In this document: in pieces, positions 19,801 through 31,398 of the stretch
Position numbering within the stretch: the stretch's first letter is position 1
Layout: every line of letters starts with the position of its first letter
Assembly: GCA_914767885.1 (NCBI GenBank)
Contig: CAJZBQ010000020.1
Coordinates: 1,116,001 to 1,180,000 of the forward strand
Origin: Blepharisma stoltei
Lineage: Eukaryota; Ciliophora; Heterotrichea; Heterotrichida; Blepharismidae
Length of the DNA: 64,000 nt
Direction of reading: 5' to 3'
Made by a program: the position numbers and the translations under genes
The notes under the pieces: generated by a model
What the model was told of the DNA's origin: nothing
Databases searched by the model: none
The model's input: only the letters and a program-made list of their open reading frames with translations

Positions 19801-20958
19801 GAAAATTAATAGAATTTGTCTCTTTCATAGCTTTGAATACTACTTTTAAGGTATTTTTGTACATTTTTTCAGTGTAGCATAACAGGGTTTTTGTGACTAA
19901 ATCTTTCCTATAAGCAATTTTTATGATTTCTATAGAATCCCTCTTTGCTTTTTTTGCTGCTTTATTTAAAACTCATATAATTTTGACATAGCCTTCTGTC
20001 CTATTAAACACGTTTAATTCTTTAGAAATAGGTGATAAATCGATTGATTTTCTTTCTGTAACTGGGCTAGATATTTCTGCCTCATTAACCTTTCTCACCT
20101 CTATATAACCTGAGCATCCTTTTGGCTCGGGCTATTCCGATATCTCTTGACGTCAGTAGGGAAATTGGTTTTGCTGTTGATAAAACCAATTCGAATTTGC
20201 TATCTGGGGAATTTGTTTTACCAAAAATATCAATAAAGCCAACTCCCCTCTGATATTGGGAGACCTCAGTATAGTCCAAGCCAAAAGGAAGTTCGGGCTA
20301 TAACAGATTTTTTCTCTCCATAATTTTGCAAATTCCTGGGCATCTCCTGATTGTTTTCTGGCAAAACCCTCAAGCTTGCATTTGCTGAAAACACTTTTCG
20401 GTATTTTCTCCCATCAATACTATTAGCATCAAACCATACTGGCATAGTTGTATCTTTAAAGCTGATTTCTTCAGGTTTTTCATTAATACTTGTTCGGCTG
20501 CTAGAAATTCTTTTGGAGTTAAGAATCAATTCAGTCCTTTTGGAGGCTTCTTTTTTTCATATTCACAGATGTTTACATATAAACCTTTTAATGCAAGAAA
20601 AAATTAATTGGGCTGCATCTAGTTTATATGTCCGCAATTTTTCTTTAGGATATCGAAATCTTTCAAGAAGCTCTAAGGTAGATCTGGGGACATGAGAATA
20701 ATGTGTCCTTTCAGTAGCACACATGTCTGGAATATTGTATTGGGGTTTTGAAGGTCCATAAGAGTGAAAAAGAGGGGTGTTGCTGCGCATGCTTTCGTTG
20801 GAAACCGGTTTGATTATTTTTTGAGATTTTTGGTGGGGAGATGTACTGCGATGTGGATTAGAACGAAGAGGAGACCGGGAGAGGGTGCGCATTCTTTTTT
20901 TTCTAGCGAGGTCTGTTTTAAAGTTCTCAAGAGTTTTAAGAAGGTCTGAAATTTCCAT
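16855..20958 (-). CDS. Long basic protein with repeated helical, Sfi1-like segments
   Basis: Assembled from the ATG at 20958 (MEISDLLKTLENFKTDLARKK) by removing five inserts: TA palindrome 20104-20300, family A 19535-19797, IES 18584-18683, Mutator-like MITE 17748-17952, IES 17065-17326. Each junction stays in frame. The N-terminal third is Ser/Arg-rich and disordered. The middle and C terminus hold loosely periodic helices with Trp/Phe and basic residues (CFTHWHSSIKQ, AMSCFHIANRK, AMKMWLKGKLVAWR), reminiscent of centrin-binding Sfi1-type repeats. That resemblance is an inference; no catalytic motif is seen. The ending QMK lies 20 bp before the next gene. Confidence 0.65.
17065..17326. other. 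TA-bounded IES with GC palindrome
   Basis: A 262-bp insert in the Sfi1-like gene. It holds the self-complementary GCGCGCTTTCGCGCGC (about 17079-17094), rare in this AT-rich DNA. Joining at TA gives ...SLIIWKCYIQTGLNCLDNFF in frame; an alternative TA pair 10-15 bp away also keeps frame. Confidence 0.6.
17748..17952. mobile_element. Mutator-like MITE, exact 9-bp duplication
   Basis: A 205-bp element flanked by AAAAATGCC at 17739-17747 and 17953-17961. The ends GGTTGTCAAATG and CATTGGACCTGCACCC and the inner TTTTTGATAGTGT arms are inverted, and it is homologous to 6367-6579. Removal gives QVSLAFLFKTINSAYKA in frame. Confidence 0.85.
18584..18683. other. Short TA-bounded IES, 100 bp
   Basis: In the Sfi1-like gene. 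Removal joins SPFKI to SSFKEDNLAQTIHL in frame; the insert itself contains several stop codons in that frame. Confidence 0.65.
19535..19797. mobile_element. Degenerate family A MITE in the Sfi1-like gene
   Basis: It is flanked by TAA at 19532-19534 and 19798-19800. The outer motif is diverged (GTTCGATCAAGCAAAAGG), intermediate between families A and B. Excision gives TNSINFLMKSLKKSEA in frame. Confidence 0.8.
20104..20300. mobile_element. Palindromic MITE (CCTTTTGGCT ends), TA-bounded
   Basis: The arms ATCCTTTTGGCTCGGGC and complement of GTCCAAGCCAAAAGGAAG bound a 197-bp element. Removal at TA joins NYGEKKSVI to EVRKVNEAEISS in frame. It is the only copy of this family in the window. Confidence 0.75.
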
Positions 20959-21637
20959 TTTCAACTCTTTGAATTAATTAAAAGGAAATGAGAAGCTAAT
21001 TATAAATAATTTTTTAGGAATAATTTGAAGATTTGTGGGGAAAAAGACAAAAATTGATAATTTTAATTGATAAATTAATTAGATAAATTAAATATTAAAA
21101 AATTATTTACAAAAAAATATAGGTTTGGGTATTATAAACTTAAAAATCAATTAATATCTATTTTTGTTGGAGTGATTATTTTGAGCATTCATTATTTTAT
21201 AAATATTCACAAATTTTAGTTTCTGTTTTTAATACATATTTTTCTGATAAAAAGTTTTTGATTTAAGATTAATTAACAATAAAATAATTAATTCATAAAG
21301 CTTATGAATTCTAAATCTTTGTAAATTTGAAAAATTGAATTCATACAGGACTAAAATTTATAAAAATTAATAATTTAATGGATATCTTTAATTTATAGCT
21401 ACCGATCTGATCGCTATAAAATCTACTTTTTATTTATAACTGAAAAACACACATATATTCACAATATTTTTACTTAAAAAACGCTCTTATCTTGGCTTTT
21501 TTACTTTTTTTTTAACTATACCATGAAAAAACCACAAAATAGACACTTTTCTTATAATTATATATCTATTACGACATATTGATTAATAATGAATGACCTT
21601 AATTTCTTACATAAAAATATTTCTGACATTACTTAAA
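20959..21637. promoter_or_regulatory. Divergent AT-rich intergenic spacer
   Basis: About 680 bp between the start codons of the Sfi1-like (-) and C2H2 (+) genes. Very AT-rich, with no gene, palindrome or IES terminus recognised. Confidence 0.4.
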
Positions 21638-22365
21638 ATGAAAAATACATTGCCACTCCCAGCTCCAAAAGAAATCCTTTGCAGCCAGAACCCCGAGTCT
21701 GAATTCAAATGCTCATACTGTAATACTTCATTTCTTACTTCAGATGATTTATTGCATCACAATTCAGTTTATGAATATTCAGTTACTAGTATACCCACTG
21801 GAATTGAGACCCCAATTCCAGTGAAAATATTTTCAAACGTTGAAAAACCGACTTTAATTACTGGAAGTGAAATTAAAGCAATTGAATGCCATGAATGCCT
21901 TACTCCTAAGCGAGCAGAGCCTATTTAAAATTTACAAAAATTTTTTATATTTAATAAAATATTTATATTAATTAACAATTAAAACTTCAGCTAATTCTAT
22001 TAAAACATATTAAATTTAAAAAAATTATTAATACCAAAATCTATATAAAATAAAAAATTAAGACTACGCTTACTAGAGAAGAAGCAATTTTTTGCAAAAG
22101 GAGAAGAGGAATTAGACTTTTTTCTTCAGAAAAAGGCCTAAATCAGCATGTGGGCAAAGTCCACAATTTCAATCGAAGATCAGTAAAATGCCATTTATGC
22201 ATCAAAAAATTTAGAGAGGGCTCAGCATTGAAATTTCATATAAGGCAGGTGCATGATAAAACTACAAGAGTCAAGTGTGATGATTGCCAAAAGGTGTTTT
22301 ACAGTAAATATGTGCTTTTAAAGCATAGGAATAAGTGCCTTATGAAGATGAGATCCGAAATTTAA
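21638..22365 (+). CDS. C2H2 zinc-finger protein
   Basis: Start taken at the ATG at 21638 (MKNTLPLPAPKEIL); an in-frame ATG at 21593 is possible. A first finger FKCSYCNTSFLTSDDLLHH is seen, then IECHEC. After an IES (21922-22071) come further fingers: VKCHLCIKKFREGSALKFHIRQVHD and VKCDDCQKVFYSKYVLLKHRNKC. It is probably a DNA- or RNA-binding nuclear protein; the target is unknown. About 190 residues after IES removal. The segment around the IES (AEP/TREEAIFCKRRRGIRLFSSEKGLNQHVGKVH) contains a finger with an unusual Cys arrangement. Confidence 0.75.
21922..22071. other. TA-bounded IES, about 150 bp
   Basis: An A/T-rich insert with many stops in the C2H2 gene. Joining TA at 21922 with TA at 22072 (or 22075) keeps frame: KRAEP-TREEAIF. 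Confidence 0.65.
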
Positions 22366-22601
22366 ATAATTAATGAGTTAAAAAGCCAAAATATAATTTT
22401 CTTTAATTATTGAGAGGATAATTTTTATGATTTTGCTTTGGTGGTATAAAGAATAATTTCTAGAAATGATAAATTTACAAGGTAAAAATTATGATTAAGC
22501 AGGGTAATAATTTTAATTAAAATTTTGCTTTAAAAATAAAATCTTTCATTTTTCGTATATAATTTATTAATACAGCTTTAAAATATATCATTATAAAATA
22601 A

Positions 22602-24865
22602 ATGGCAGATATAAGAGACTTTTCTATAAGCCCATCTTCATTGTCTGAAATATTTAAAAATAGAGACTCTAAAATCCAAAACTCATTAGAAAGTCTTAAA
22701 GCTTATGGTGGGATTGAAGGTCTTTGCCATCAATTGCAGACTGATTTATGCAATGGGATTGACGACAGTCCTACAAAGATTTCTAAAAGAGTTAATCATT
22801 TTGGAACTAATAAATTTGAACCAAAAGTCCAGAGAGCATCATTTTTTGAGTGTTTAAAGGACCAATTAACGGACTATACATTATTACTAATACTATTTCT
22901 TTCTTCAGTGTCCATTATTATTGGAGTCTTTGCAGGGACCACTGAATATATAGGAAATTTTAAAGTTCTGGTTTCGGTCTGAATTTTAAATGCGATTTAT
23001 GCAGTTTTCAACTATAAAAAAGCATATTAGAATAAATTGAATAAATAAATTTTGCTTAAAACATTGTTTTTTCCTAGGGAAGCTAGAGCTAAACAAATTT
23101 GGTATAAAAAAATTTAAGTACTTTGAAGGCACCGAATTGGAAAGTAAAGGTTATAAGAGCTGGGGTAGAAAAAGAGATTTCGAAAAATGACTTATTGACT
23201 GGGGATCTATTAATAGTATCTAAAGGAGACGTTTTGCAGGTAGATGGAATTCTTATAAAAGGGTCAATTCTAGACATAAAAGAAAGAGAAAATCTTCATT
23301 TATCGAATGAAATTTCTCCTTTAGAGTCTAAAAATCCCTCAAATCCATTTATATATTTTAATTCAAAAATCCTTGAAGGCAATGGAGTGGTGCTTGTTTG
23401 TGCTGTAGGAAAATACACAAGCAAGCCACAAAGTATTCCAGAGCCAAGTGACGAAGAAGAGACTTTAATTGAGACTAAAATTGAAGAAAAAGCAGAATCT
23501 TGGGGAAAAATCGGGCTTATTTCATCAATAATTATTATTTTTGTGCTTCTCATTATATTCTTTTATCATTCAATTGTTGCCTGAAAATGGGGAGCTGCAG
23601 GAACAATTGAGGTGCTGTCTATTTTTGTAACAGGATTAGCCCTTATTATTGTTTCGATTCCAGAAAATTTTACTGTTTTCGTCAGTACATATTTTTGCCA
23701 TACTACTAAACAAATTGAAAAAGACAATATTTTCATTAAAAATGTTAGCCAAATTGAACTTATTGGAGAGGTTACAACTGTGATTATAAGCAGTAACAAG
23801 GAAAGCGCAAAAAGTTTATGCAATTTAATGCAAAATTTTGAAAATTCAGGAATTGCAGTCATAATTGTTACTGAAGAAGATGTGAAAACAGGGAAAGAAA
23901 TTTGTGAAAACTGTGGGATCACAGATGATTTTATAATGGACATAGAAATATTAAAAAAACGGGTCCCAGGGCTAATTAGTATTTTAGATTCAAACAAAGA
24001 AGACCCAAAAGTAGAATATATTATAAAATCATTCAAAAAGGCAGCAGAAAATGTCAAAGTCTTTGCGAATTGTGCACCAAATGATAAAATCATTATAAAA
24101 CAAGCGTTGCAAGCTTCTGGAGAAGTCATAGCCTCTATAGAAGCATGCCAAACTGATTCTTCATTATTAGAAATTTCCGATGTAGGGATTTTTACACCTT
24201 CAAACAGTCAAATTTGTATGGCTGCTTCCACTATTTTTTTGCCTGACACCAACTATGAAGCCTTTATTCATTTTTTACGAAGAGGCCGAAATCTTGTGTT
24301 ATCTACTCAAAAGCTTATAGTTCATCGAGAAGCGTCAATTTTTGTGTTGCTTTTTATCTGTTTAATTGGAGTTTTTACATCTGGAAAGCTGCTATTTAAT
24401 GGCGTCCAATTGATTTGGATGTGTTTTTTGCTTGATATACTAGGAACTTTAGTTTTTACGATTAATTATGATGGAGATAGTGAGACTAAGCCTTTTAAAA
24501 GGGAAGACGAAATTGTGAATGGAAATATGAAGATCTTGATAAGAGCTCAAATTCTTTATCAGGCCTTGGTACTTGTTTTTCTATATTTCGGAAGCCAAAG
24601 CTCATTAATTTTTCATACGTTTATTTTTTTGCAAATATTCAATGAATTGAGTTTGGTGAATTGGAGCTTTAAGAATTTCAATGCAATTGCAGTAGTAGCA
24701 TTAAGCTTTATAATGCATTATTTCGCTATAGAATATGCTGGAAGCTGGCTAGACTGTGAAAAAATGAGCTGGGAGGGCCATTTTAATTGCATTAAGCTTG
24801 CAGCTGGCTCTCTGGCAGCATTATTCATAGCAAAATTACTATTTAAGTTTGGCGAAAAGAAATAA
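22602..24865 (+). CDS. P-type ATPase-like protein lacking catalytic motifs (P2B/Ca-ATPase relative)
   Basis: Needs a 60-bp IES (23015-23074) and a 17-nt intron (23102-23118) removed, and UGA read as Trp (22980, 23582). The layout follows Ca-transporting P-type ATPases: an N-terminal HFGTNKFEPKVQRASFFECLKDQLTDYTLLLILFL (compare FG.N......K.FL.L..E.L.D), the M2 hairpin, an actuator-like domain (GDLLIVSKGDVLQVDGILIKGS), M4 with PEN in place of PEG, a hinge (FANCAPNDKIIIKQALQASGE) and four to six C-terminal helices. The phosphorylation motif DKTGT, the actuator TGE and the GDGxND motif are all replaced (VIISSNKES; DIKERENLHLSNE; IEACQTDSS). The nucleotide-binding domain is essentially missing. 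About 710 residues against about 1000 in active pumps, so probably a pseudoenzyme. Confidence 0.82.
23015..23074. other. Short TA-bounded IES, 60 bp
   Basis: In the ATPase-like gene. Removal yields AVFNYREARAKQIC in frame, matching the cytoplasmic start after M2 of P-type ATPases. A 17-nt intron follows 27 bp downstream. Confidence 0.65.
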
Positions 24866-25054
24866 AAACAATAAAACTTAAAATTTCATACAAATAGCGA
24901 GCTATTTATAAGCGAAAATCATTAAAAAATTTTTTATTAGCACAAATCCTCTTAAGTATATTATGTAATTCCTATTAAATTTCCCCAAATGGCCTTATTT
25001 CTCTTTTAAAAAAAGGTTTTATTTTAAACAGTATATTAAATTTCTGTGCCAAAA

Positions 25055-26330
25055 AATGAATCGAAAGATCATTTTAGTCCAAAGACCCCAAGGACTTCCT
25101 AAAGATGAAGACTTCAAGCTCATTGAAGAACCCCTTAACACAGCTTTAGAAATTGGAGAAGTTCTTGTCAAAGTAGAATGGATTTCTATCGACCCTGCCC
25201 AAAGAGTCTGAATAGGCGCCGGAAGATCATATATAACCCCTGTAAGTGTCGGATCTGTCGTCAAAGGAATGGGCGCTGGCATTGTAGTTTTTTCTAAAAG
25301 CCCTGCATTTAAGCGTGGCTCCTTTGTCACAGGGTTTTTACACTGGCAGGAATACGCAAAAGTCAAAGCGTCTGACATAATTCGTCTTCCTTCATATGTA
25401 AATCCACAGCTTCACTTACTCTTCATTTTAAGAGAGAAATAAACGATTAGAAAAATGCCTACTTTTGTGAAAATCAATAGTGAAACAAAAATTAATATAA
25501 TAGTTATAACAAGAATTATATTGAATTTGGTGCTGCTTGTATCCTTAAAAAATAATTTTTATAAATTAAATGAGTTTGTTTTTAATCATCTCAATTCAGT
25601 TTTTAAAATTTCAAAAAAAAAAAATTGCCCTCATTTGAGAGCAAGCGGAAACATCTTACTCGCTTTTAATAGGAGAAAGTTAGGGGTTTTAGGTATGACA
25701 GGACTGACTGCTTATGTAGCTGTAAATGAAATAGCGAAACCAAGAAAAAAAGAAACCATGGTTGTCTCCACAGCCGCAGGCGCAGTCGGGTCTATAGCCT
25801 GCCAATTGGGAAAAATCCGAGGTTGCCGCGTTATCGGTATTTCTGGCTCTGACGCCAAAAATAGGTGGCTTACAGAAATAGGTGTCGACGGTGTTATTAA
25901 CTACAAAACAGTGCCAAACCTGACACAAGCCTTAAAAAGCCTCTGCCCTGAAGGTATCGACATTTACATTGACCTTGTCGGTGGCGATATCCTGGACGCA
26001 GTCTTACTAAATATCAAAAAATACGCAAGGATCGTCATGTGTGGGGCCATTTCTTCTTATAACCTCAAAAGAGCCCCGCCAATCCGTTATTACCCTCTCA
26101 TAATCTCCCAATCAGCCTCAGTTGAAGGATTTATTGTATGGGAACACAGAAATAAATTCGACATTGCCGTAAAAAATCTGAGTAAATGGATAAAAGAAAA
26201 CAAAATAAAGCACAAAGAGCACATCGTGGACGGCATTGAAAACGCCCCAAGAGCATTAAGAATGGTCATGACTGGCGAAAATTTCGGAAAAATGGTGGTA
26301 AGAGTGGAACATCAGAGTCCTAAAATTTAA
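25055..26330 (+). CDS. MDR-family NADPH-dependent reductase (alkenal/prostaglandin reductase-like)
   Basis: A zinc-independent medium-chain dehydrogenase/reductase. The N-terminal GroES-like part starts MNRKIILVQRPQGLP and includes WISIDPAQRVWIG (UGA as Trp) and VGSVVKGMGAG. After a degenerate family A insert (25419-25679) it continues LGVLGMTGLTAYVAVNEI, the cofactor-binding STAAGAVGSIACQLGKIRGCRVIGISGSDAK, and INYKTVPNLTQAL, up to VDGIENAPRALRMVMTGENFGKMVVRV, which closely follows the leukotriene B4 12-hydroxydehydrogenase/PTGR1 pattern. About 338 residues. The substrate is inferred only from family. Its stop lies 8 bp from the stop of the convergent kinesin gene. Confidence 0.88.
25419..25679. 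mobile_element. Old, degenerate family A MITE in the reductase gene
   Basis: It is flanked by TTA at 25416-25418 and 25680-25682. Relics: CTCTTCATTTTAAGAGAGAAATAAACGATTAGAAAAATGCC (in pieces) corresponds to the family A start; CTCGCTTTTAATAGGAG is the decayed end. Excision gives NPQLHLGVLGMTG in frame. It is the most diverged copy seen. Confidence 0.75.
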
Positions 26331-26337
26331 CAATTAA

Positions 26338-29300
26338 TTATTGAGTTTCACAATTTTGTGAGTAATCAGAATCACGCTGCTTCAGCTCTTTTCGGTCCTT
26401 TCGGCTGTTTTTTAGCTCGCTCGGGAGGAAGCCTTTTTTCTTTTCACCACGCTTGCGAGGCATGATGTCAATTGGGGACATTTCTTGGAGTTTTTTGAAC
26501 TTTTGCAGCTCTGATTTGAGGTCGGAGTTTTCGTCTTCGAGGAGACGTAAGGATTTTTCTAGTTCTCGCTTTTGCTTGGTGAGGTTTCGGCTGCCTTGGA
26601 GAAGCATTTCGTTGTCAATTTTGATGCTTTCATAGCTTTTCTTGAATTTTGTTAGCATTTCCTTTGATTATTAGCATGGTTTTATATACTTTAGTATCGG
26701 ATTTTTTTTAAAAAAAAATTGAGGCATTTTTTTTAATAATTTTGCTGATGAGCAGAGTAAGTCCTCTTCTGAGCATTTTTGCTTGAATTCAGCGTCTTGG
26801 ATTTTCTTGTGAAGATCATGCCTTTCAGACTCAAAGATTGACTTTACCATGTTTTCATCAATCAAGTCACTTTGGAGTCTTTTATAAGAATTCCTCCTCT
26901 TTAAGTTTGTGATTTCTTCTTCACTTTTAGAGATTATTTTTTCTTTTTTTGAAAGCAAATTTGATAAATCAGAGTTTTCTTTTTCTAGCTGCTCAAGGGT
27001 GTCTTGGAGCTTCTTTTTGTCATCTTTTATGTCTTTTAAGGCCTTTTCGTGCTCTTGTACTTTTTCTTTCCATTGCTCTACCTGGTCTTTAAGCTCAAAA
27101 ATCCTTTCTTTATTTTTCTCATTACTTCTATTAATAGCTGCCTGCTGATTCTGATAAAATTCTTCTTTGAGCTTTGAGTATTCTATATCCTTCTGTATCA
27201 ATGCTTGGTTCAATGATGAATTTTCTTGCAAATATTTGTCTAGCGTTGCCTGCAATTTATCATGGTCTTTATTTATATTATTTTTTTCTAATTCTTCTAT
27301 TTTTGACACCAAGTTTGAGTTTTCTTCATTTGTCTGTTCATAAGCCAATTTTACTTCATTTAACTCTGTTTCACAGTATTCCAGCTTCTGTATAAGTTCT
27401 TCATTTTTTGTTTTTAAGCTTGACAATTCAGTGTCCAAACTGTCTTTTTCATTAGAGTTTTCTTGCAAAAAATCAGACAATTCATCAAGTCTTGACTGAG
27501 CAGTTGTATATAAAGCTTCATAATCTGCCATCCTGGCTTTAAATTCATTCATCTCATGCTCAAGTTTTTCTTTTTCATTTGTATTCTCTTGTAGATAATT
27601 GGAAAGCTCGTCAAGTTTTGATTGAGAAGCATTGTATAAAGCTTCAAGTTCTGATTTTTGGTCAATAAGAGATTGGCTGTCTGATTGGAGAGATTTTATT
27701 AGAACTGAAAATTCTTCAAGTTTTGATAGAGAAGAGTTGTATGAGATTTCTAGGTCAGAGGATTTTTTCATTAAAGACTGGCTTTCTGCTTGCGATAATG
27801 ATAATAAGGTTGATAGCTCAGCTATTTTTGATTGGAAATTGGTGGAAATGGAGCTTAGCTCAGAGTTTTTGGAAAGAAGTGCATCATTTTCTAGCTGAGT
27901 GGATTCTAAAAGACTAGTGATCTCTCCTATAAAGTTCAATTGCTCATTTAAATTATTTTGTGATTCTAATACTTTTTTATTTAATTCTTCTTTTTCTTTT
28001 TCAAAACCTTCTATAATCCCTTTATATTCCCTTATCGCATTTTCAATATTTTCATAATTTTTGAGCTTTTCTCTATCCTCATCACTTTTTTCTTTCATTA
28101 TTTTCATCTCCTCTAGCATTTTTTCTAACTTTTTACAATTTTCTTCATTATTCTTTTTTTCTTCAAAAATTATTCCTTGGTACTCATTAATTTCGCCACA
28201 CAAAATTTCATTTTTATCTGCTTCAAATTTCAGCTGAGACTCCAAAGTTCTGACTGTCTCATTTAATGGCTTATCTTTGCTTTCAATGTACTCATACAGA
28301 AATTTCAGCTCACTTTCTAATTTCTCTAAATCCTTACTCCCCCTCCGTGAGCGAACAAAAAAATCTTGTTCACTCACAGAGGGGGTTATTTTTTGTATAA
28401 ATTTTAATAAAATTTTTTTTTCGAAATTTAAAAAAATTCCAATTTGTAAAATTTGAGAAGAAAAAAAATTAATTTAATTTGTAAATTTATGTTTTAAAAT
28501 GCAAACTGTTTAGAATTAGCTAAAGATTTCGTTATAATAATTATCATTTATATATCAATTTTTTTTTCATAAAAATTTTTGTTCGCTCACAGACAGTGGG
28601 TTTTTGGGCAAAAATAGGGGATTTTCTAACGGTTTTGTTCGCTCACGCAGGGGGGAGTTAGCGTGCTCCTCAGTTAGATTTTTATTGACTTTTTCTAAAT
28701 TTTCATATGAAGATACAGCAGCTAAACAAACTTCTTCATATTCCTTGACTTTAGCTTCCATTCCAAAGGTTCCTTCTATTTGTTTTTCTAGCTCGCTTAT
28801 CTGGATTTCTTGCTCTCTCACAATTCTAGCTTGTTCCTCAAATTTATCTAGCAAAACTTTATTTCTTTCATTAAGGATTTCAATCTGAGTTTGCCTTTCA
28901 GTTTTTTCTACTTCTTTCATATTCAAAATTTGAAGCAGCTCCTGATAGTCTCTTTCCAGCTTGCTTAGCATCAGCACATCATCCCTCCTTATAAACTCAT
29001 CAATCTTTGCATTCAAAAACCCTATATTTTCCCTCAGTCTATTATTTTCAGCCACTTTTTCTTCAATTTCTTTATTTTTCAGAATTTTCATTTCTTCAAT
29101 TTGAAACATTAGCATTTCTTTTTCATTTTCCAAAGAATTTATTGAGTCTATATACTGCTGGACATCGATAGTATTTTCTACATGATTTTGGATTTGTTCA
29201 TTTAAAAGCTCGCCTTCCATTATGATAATTTGGTATTTTTCTTCATAGTCATTTTTTATTTTTTCTATATCTTTTCTTAAACTTGCTATATTTTCGTCTC

Positions 29301-31144
29301 TTTCTATAAGCATGGTCTCTAAGGTCGCTATGTATTCTTTGTCTTCAATTGTTTGATTTTTCGTTTTTCGGCTCATAAACAAGCTTGATTGGATTCTGCT
29401 TCTTCTTTCTTCGTTAGAAGCTGGAGTATTAAAGCTTGCAGGGCTTGGCCTTTCTGAATGTACAATCCTATTTTGGATTTCTCTGAGCTGGTCTTCTTTT
29501 TGAATTAGCGCTTTTTTTAGATTTTCGTTATCATTTTCGACCTTTTCTAAAATTGCTGAGTGATATGTATCTTTTTCATTATTTTCTATTTTCAGCCTCG
29601 TCAGTTCATGGTTTTTGTCATTTAATGAGTCTTGCAACTCTTCTATTCTGCATTGCAGCTTTTTCATCTCGTCCTGCATATTTTTCAGCTGACTTTCTGA
29701 GCTGACCACTTCATTGACTTTTGCATTAGTTTTTATTCTTTTCGCTTTGGCCCCAAACTGTAACGTATTTATTGATTCTTGGAAATACGCAATTGCAGGC
29801 GTCACATTGCAGATTATTGAAGTTTTTGAATTCCCTGATAGTGCAGGCTGCAGAAGTCTTGTCATTTTAGAATCCCTGTAGTTTACAAAAGGGTTAATCC
29901 CTTTAGCAGCGCCTTCTGAGAGCTTTTGTATAACAGTTGAAAGAGATAGCAAGCTTTTGTTTATATTGGAGCCTTCTCGGAGCCTAACTCCCCCCCCCCT
30001 CCGTGAGCGAACAAAACCATTAGAAAAATCGCCATTTTTTGACCAAAAACCCACCCTCCGTGAGTGAACAAAAATATTTTTAATAGAAAAAATTTTAATA
30101 GAAAAAAATTTTGCTATATAAGTGATAATTAGTATAATGAAATCTAGAGCTAATTCTGTTTAATTTTAAACAAATTGCGTTTTAAAACATAAATTTTGCA
30201 AATTAAATTAGTATTTGCTTCCCAATTTTTGCAAATTAGGATTTTTTTTTAAATTTCGAAAAAAAAATATTTTTTATAAAATTTATATATAAATTGTTTT
30301 TAAAAAAAAAAATTAACCCCCCTCCGTGAGTGAACAAAATTTTTTTGTTCGCTCACGGAGGGGGGGGGGGGAGTAAGGGGTTTTCTGCTTTGGTTTGTTG
30401 GACGCCTTCACTTCCAGCGAGATCTACAAGATTTAGCTGAGAAGAAAGGATTTTTGACTCGTCAGAGCTGCAGGAAGACTCTATATAGATCCGAAAAACG
30501 GTGTGGGAGCGGGAACTTTGAGAATTCATAGAGGTTTCCCCAATTTTTCGGTTGGCTTCACCAGTAGTGAGGAGGTTTAAAGCTTGAAATTCATTAGAAA
30601 TAGTGTATTCAGTCAGCTTGTCGACATAAACACCTTTATCAAGCCTTTCTCGGATGTCAAGATTGGCTTTCGTAGGGTCTAAAAGGTCGTTTACTTGTTC
30701 ATTGTAGACTTCAAGATAGGAAACGCGCAATAAAAATTCGCGCTCAGGCTGGTTTTGGATTGCTGAAAAAATTTCTCTGATTGAGAGAGGGATAATGCCA
30801 GGATTTTCAGGGTTACCTCGGATTGTGTAGGTTTTTCCTGAAGAGGTTTGACCATAGGCAAAAATTGTTGTATTGATACCATTTAAAGCGTTTAAAACAA
30901 AAGGCTTTGCTATAGACTCAAAAACCTCTTCATTTGAAGAATACTCAGAAAAAACTTTATCATATGTGAAACTTTGCCTCGTTTTTGTATTCAAAATTGT
31001 GTTTTCTTCTTGGAAAATTTTTCAAAATTCTGATGAAAAATTTGCCTTGAATTTTTCTTGATTGGAGCGAATTATTTCTTCTTGCTGCACGAATTCTGCG
31101 TTAGAAAGTGGACGAAATCTAACTGCAACAGTGATGCTTTCCAT
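26338..31144 (-). CDS. Kinesin with N-terminal motor and very long coiled coil (CENP-E-like)
   Basis: The motor starts MESITVAVRFRPLSNAEF at 31144, with P loop GQTSSGKT, switch I NSQSSRSH, switch II DLAGSE, then REGSNINKSLLSLSTVI and a neck-like FGAKAKRIKTNAKVN. More than 900 residues of heptad coiled coil follow, including repeated LYNASQSKLDELS-type segments, ending in a basic tail. The N-terminal motor and length suggest a plus-end kinesin of the kinesin-7 type; this is inference. Inserts: family A 29988-30373 (motor), family A 28337-28657 (coil, in frame: EEHAKDLEKL), IES 26655-26738. At the first insert the frame is off by one unless TT is also lost or one C is missing. Confidence 0.9.
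26655..26738. other. Short TA-bounded IES, 84 bp
   Basis: In the kinesin gene; removal joins LLCSSAKL to TKFKKSYESIKI in frame, continuing the coiled coil. The insert carries stop codons in frame. Confidence 0.65.
28337..28657. mobile_element. Family A MITE in kinesin coiled coil
   Basis: It is flanked by TTA at 28334-28336 and 28658-28660. Both ends keep the CTCCGTGAGCGAACAAAA motif. Length 321 bp, with an internal deletion relative to 386-bp copies. Confidence 0.9.
29988..30373. mobile_element. Family A MITE in kinesin motor domain
   Basis: It is flanked by TAA at 29985-29987 and 30374-30376. It is nearly identical to the copy at 58416-58800 (shared AATATTTTTAATAGAAAAAAT and TTTTGCTATATAAG variants), so the two are recent relatives. 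It splits the loop after DLAGSE. Confidence 0.9.
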
Positions 31145-31398
31145 ATAAAAATTATTACCGCCATTTTGAGAATTTAATTAATCTTTGAAAAATTATTCAT
31201 GATAGCGTGAAATATAGAAAAAGATGTTTATTTGCTCAGCCATATATAATTAATTGATAATTATGAATTTAATATCATAAAACTGGCTAGCTGAAATAGG
31301 AATAGCTTTTAGAATAAAAAAATTAAAAATCAAGGCTCCTAATTCTATTTAAGCTATAATTATTTAACTTATTAATGCTACTCAGCAGCAATAAATTA

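Noticed and set aside
24866..25054. Extra exon upstream of the reductase
   Set aside because: The ATG at 25055 gives a complete family N terminus, and no open frame precedes it.
26909..27917. Plus-strand Ser/Phe-rich open frames opposite the kinesin
   Set aside because: They are antisense shadows of the Glu/Lys/Ser-rich coiled coil; the minus-strand frame is longer and has a motor domain upstream.
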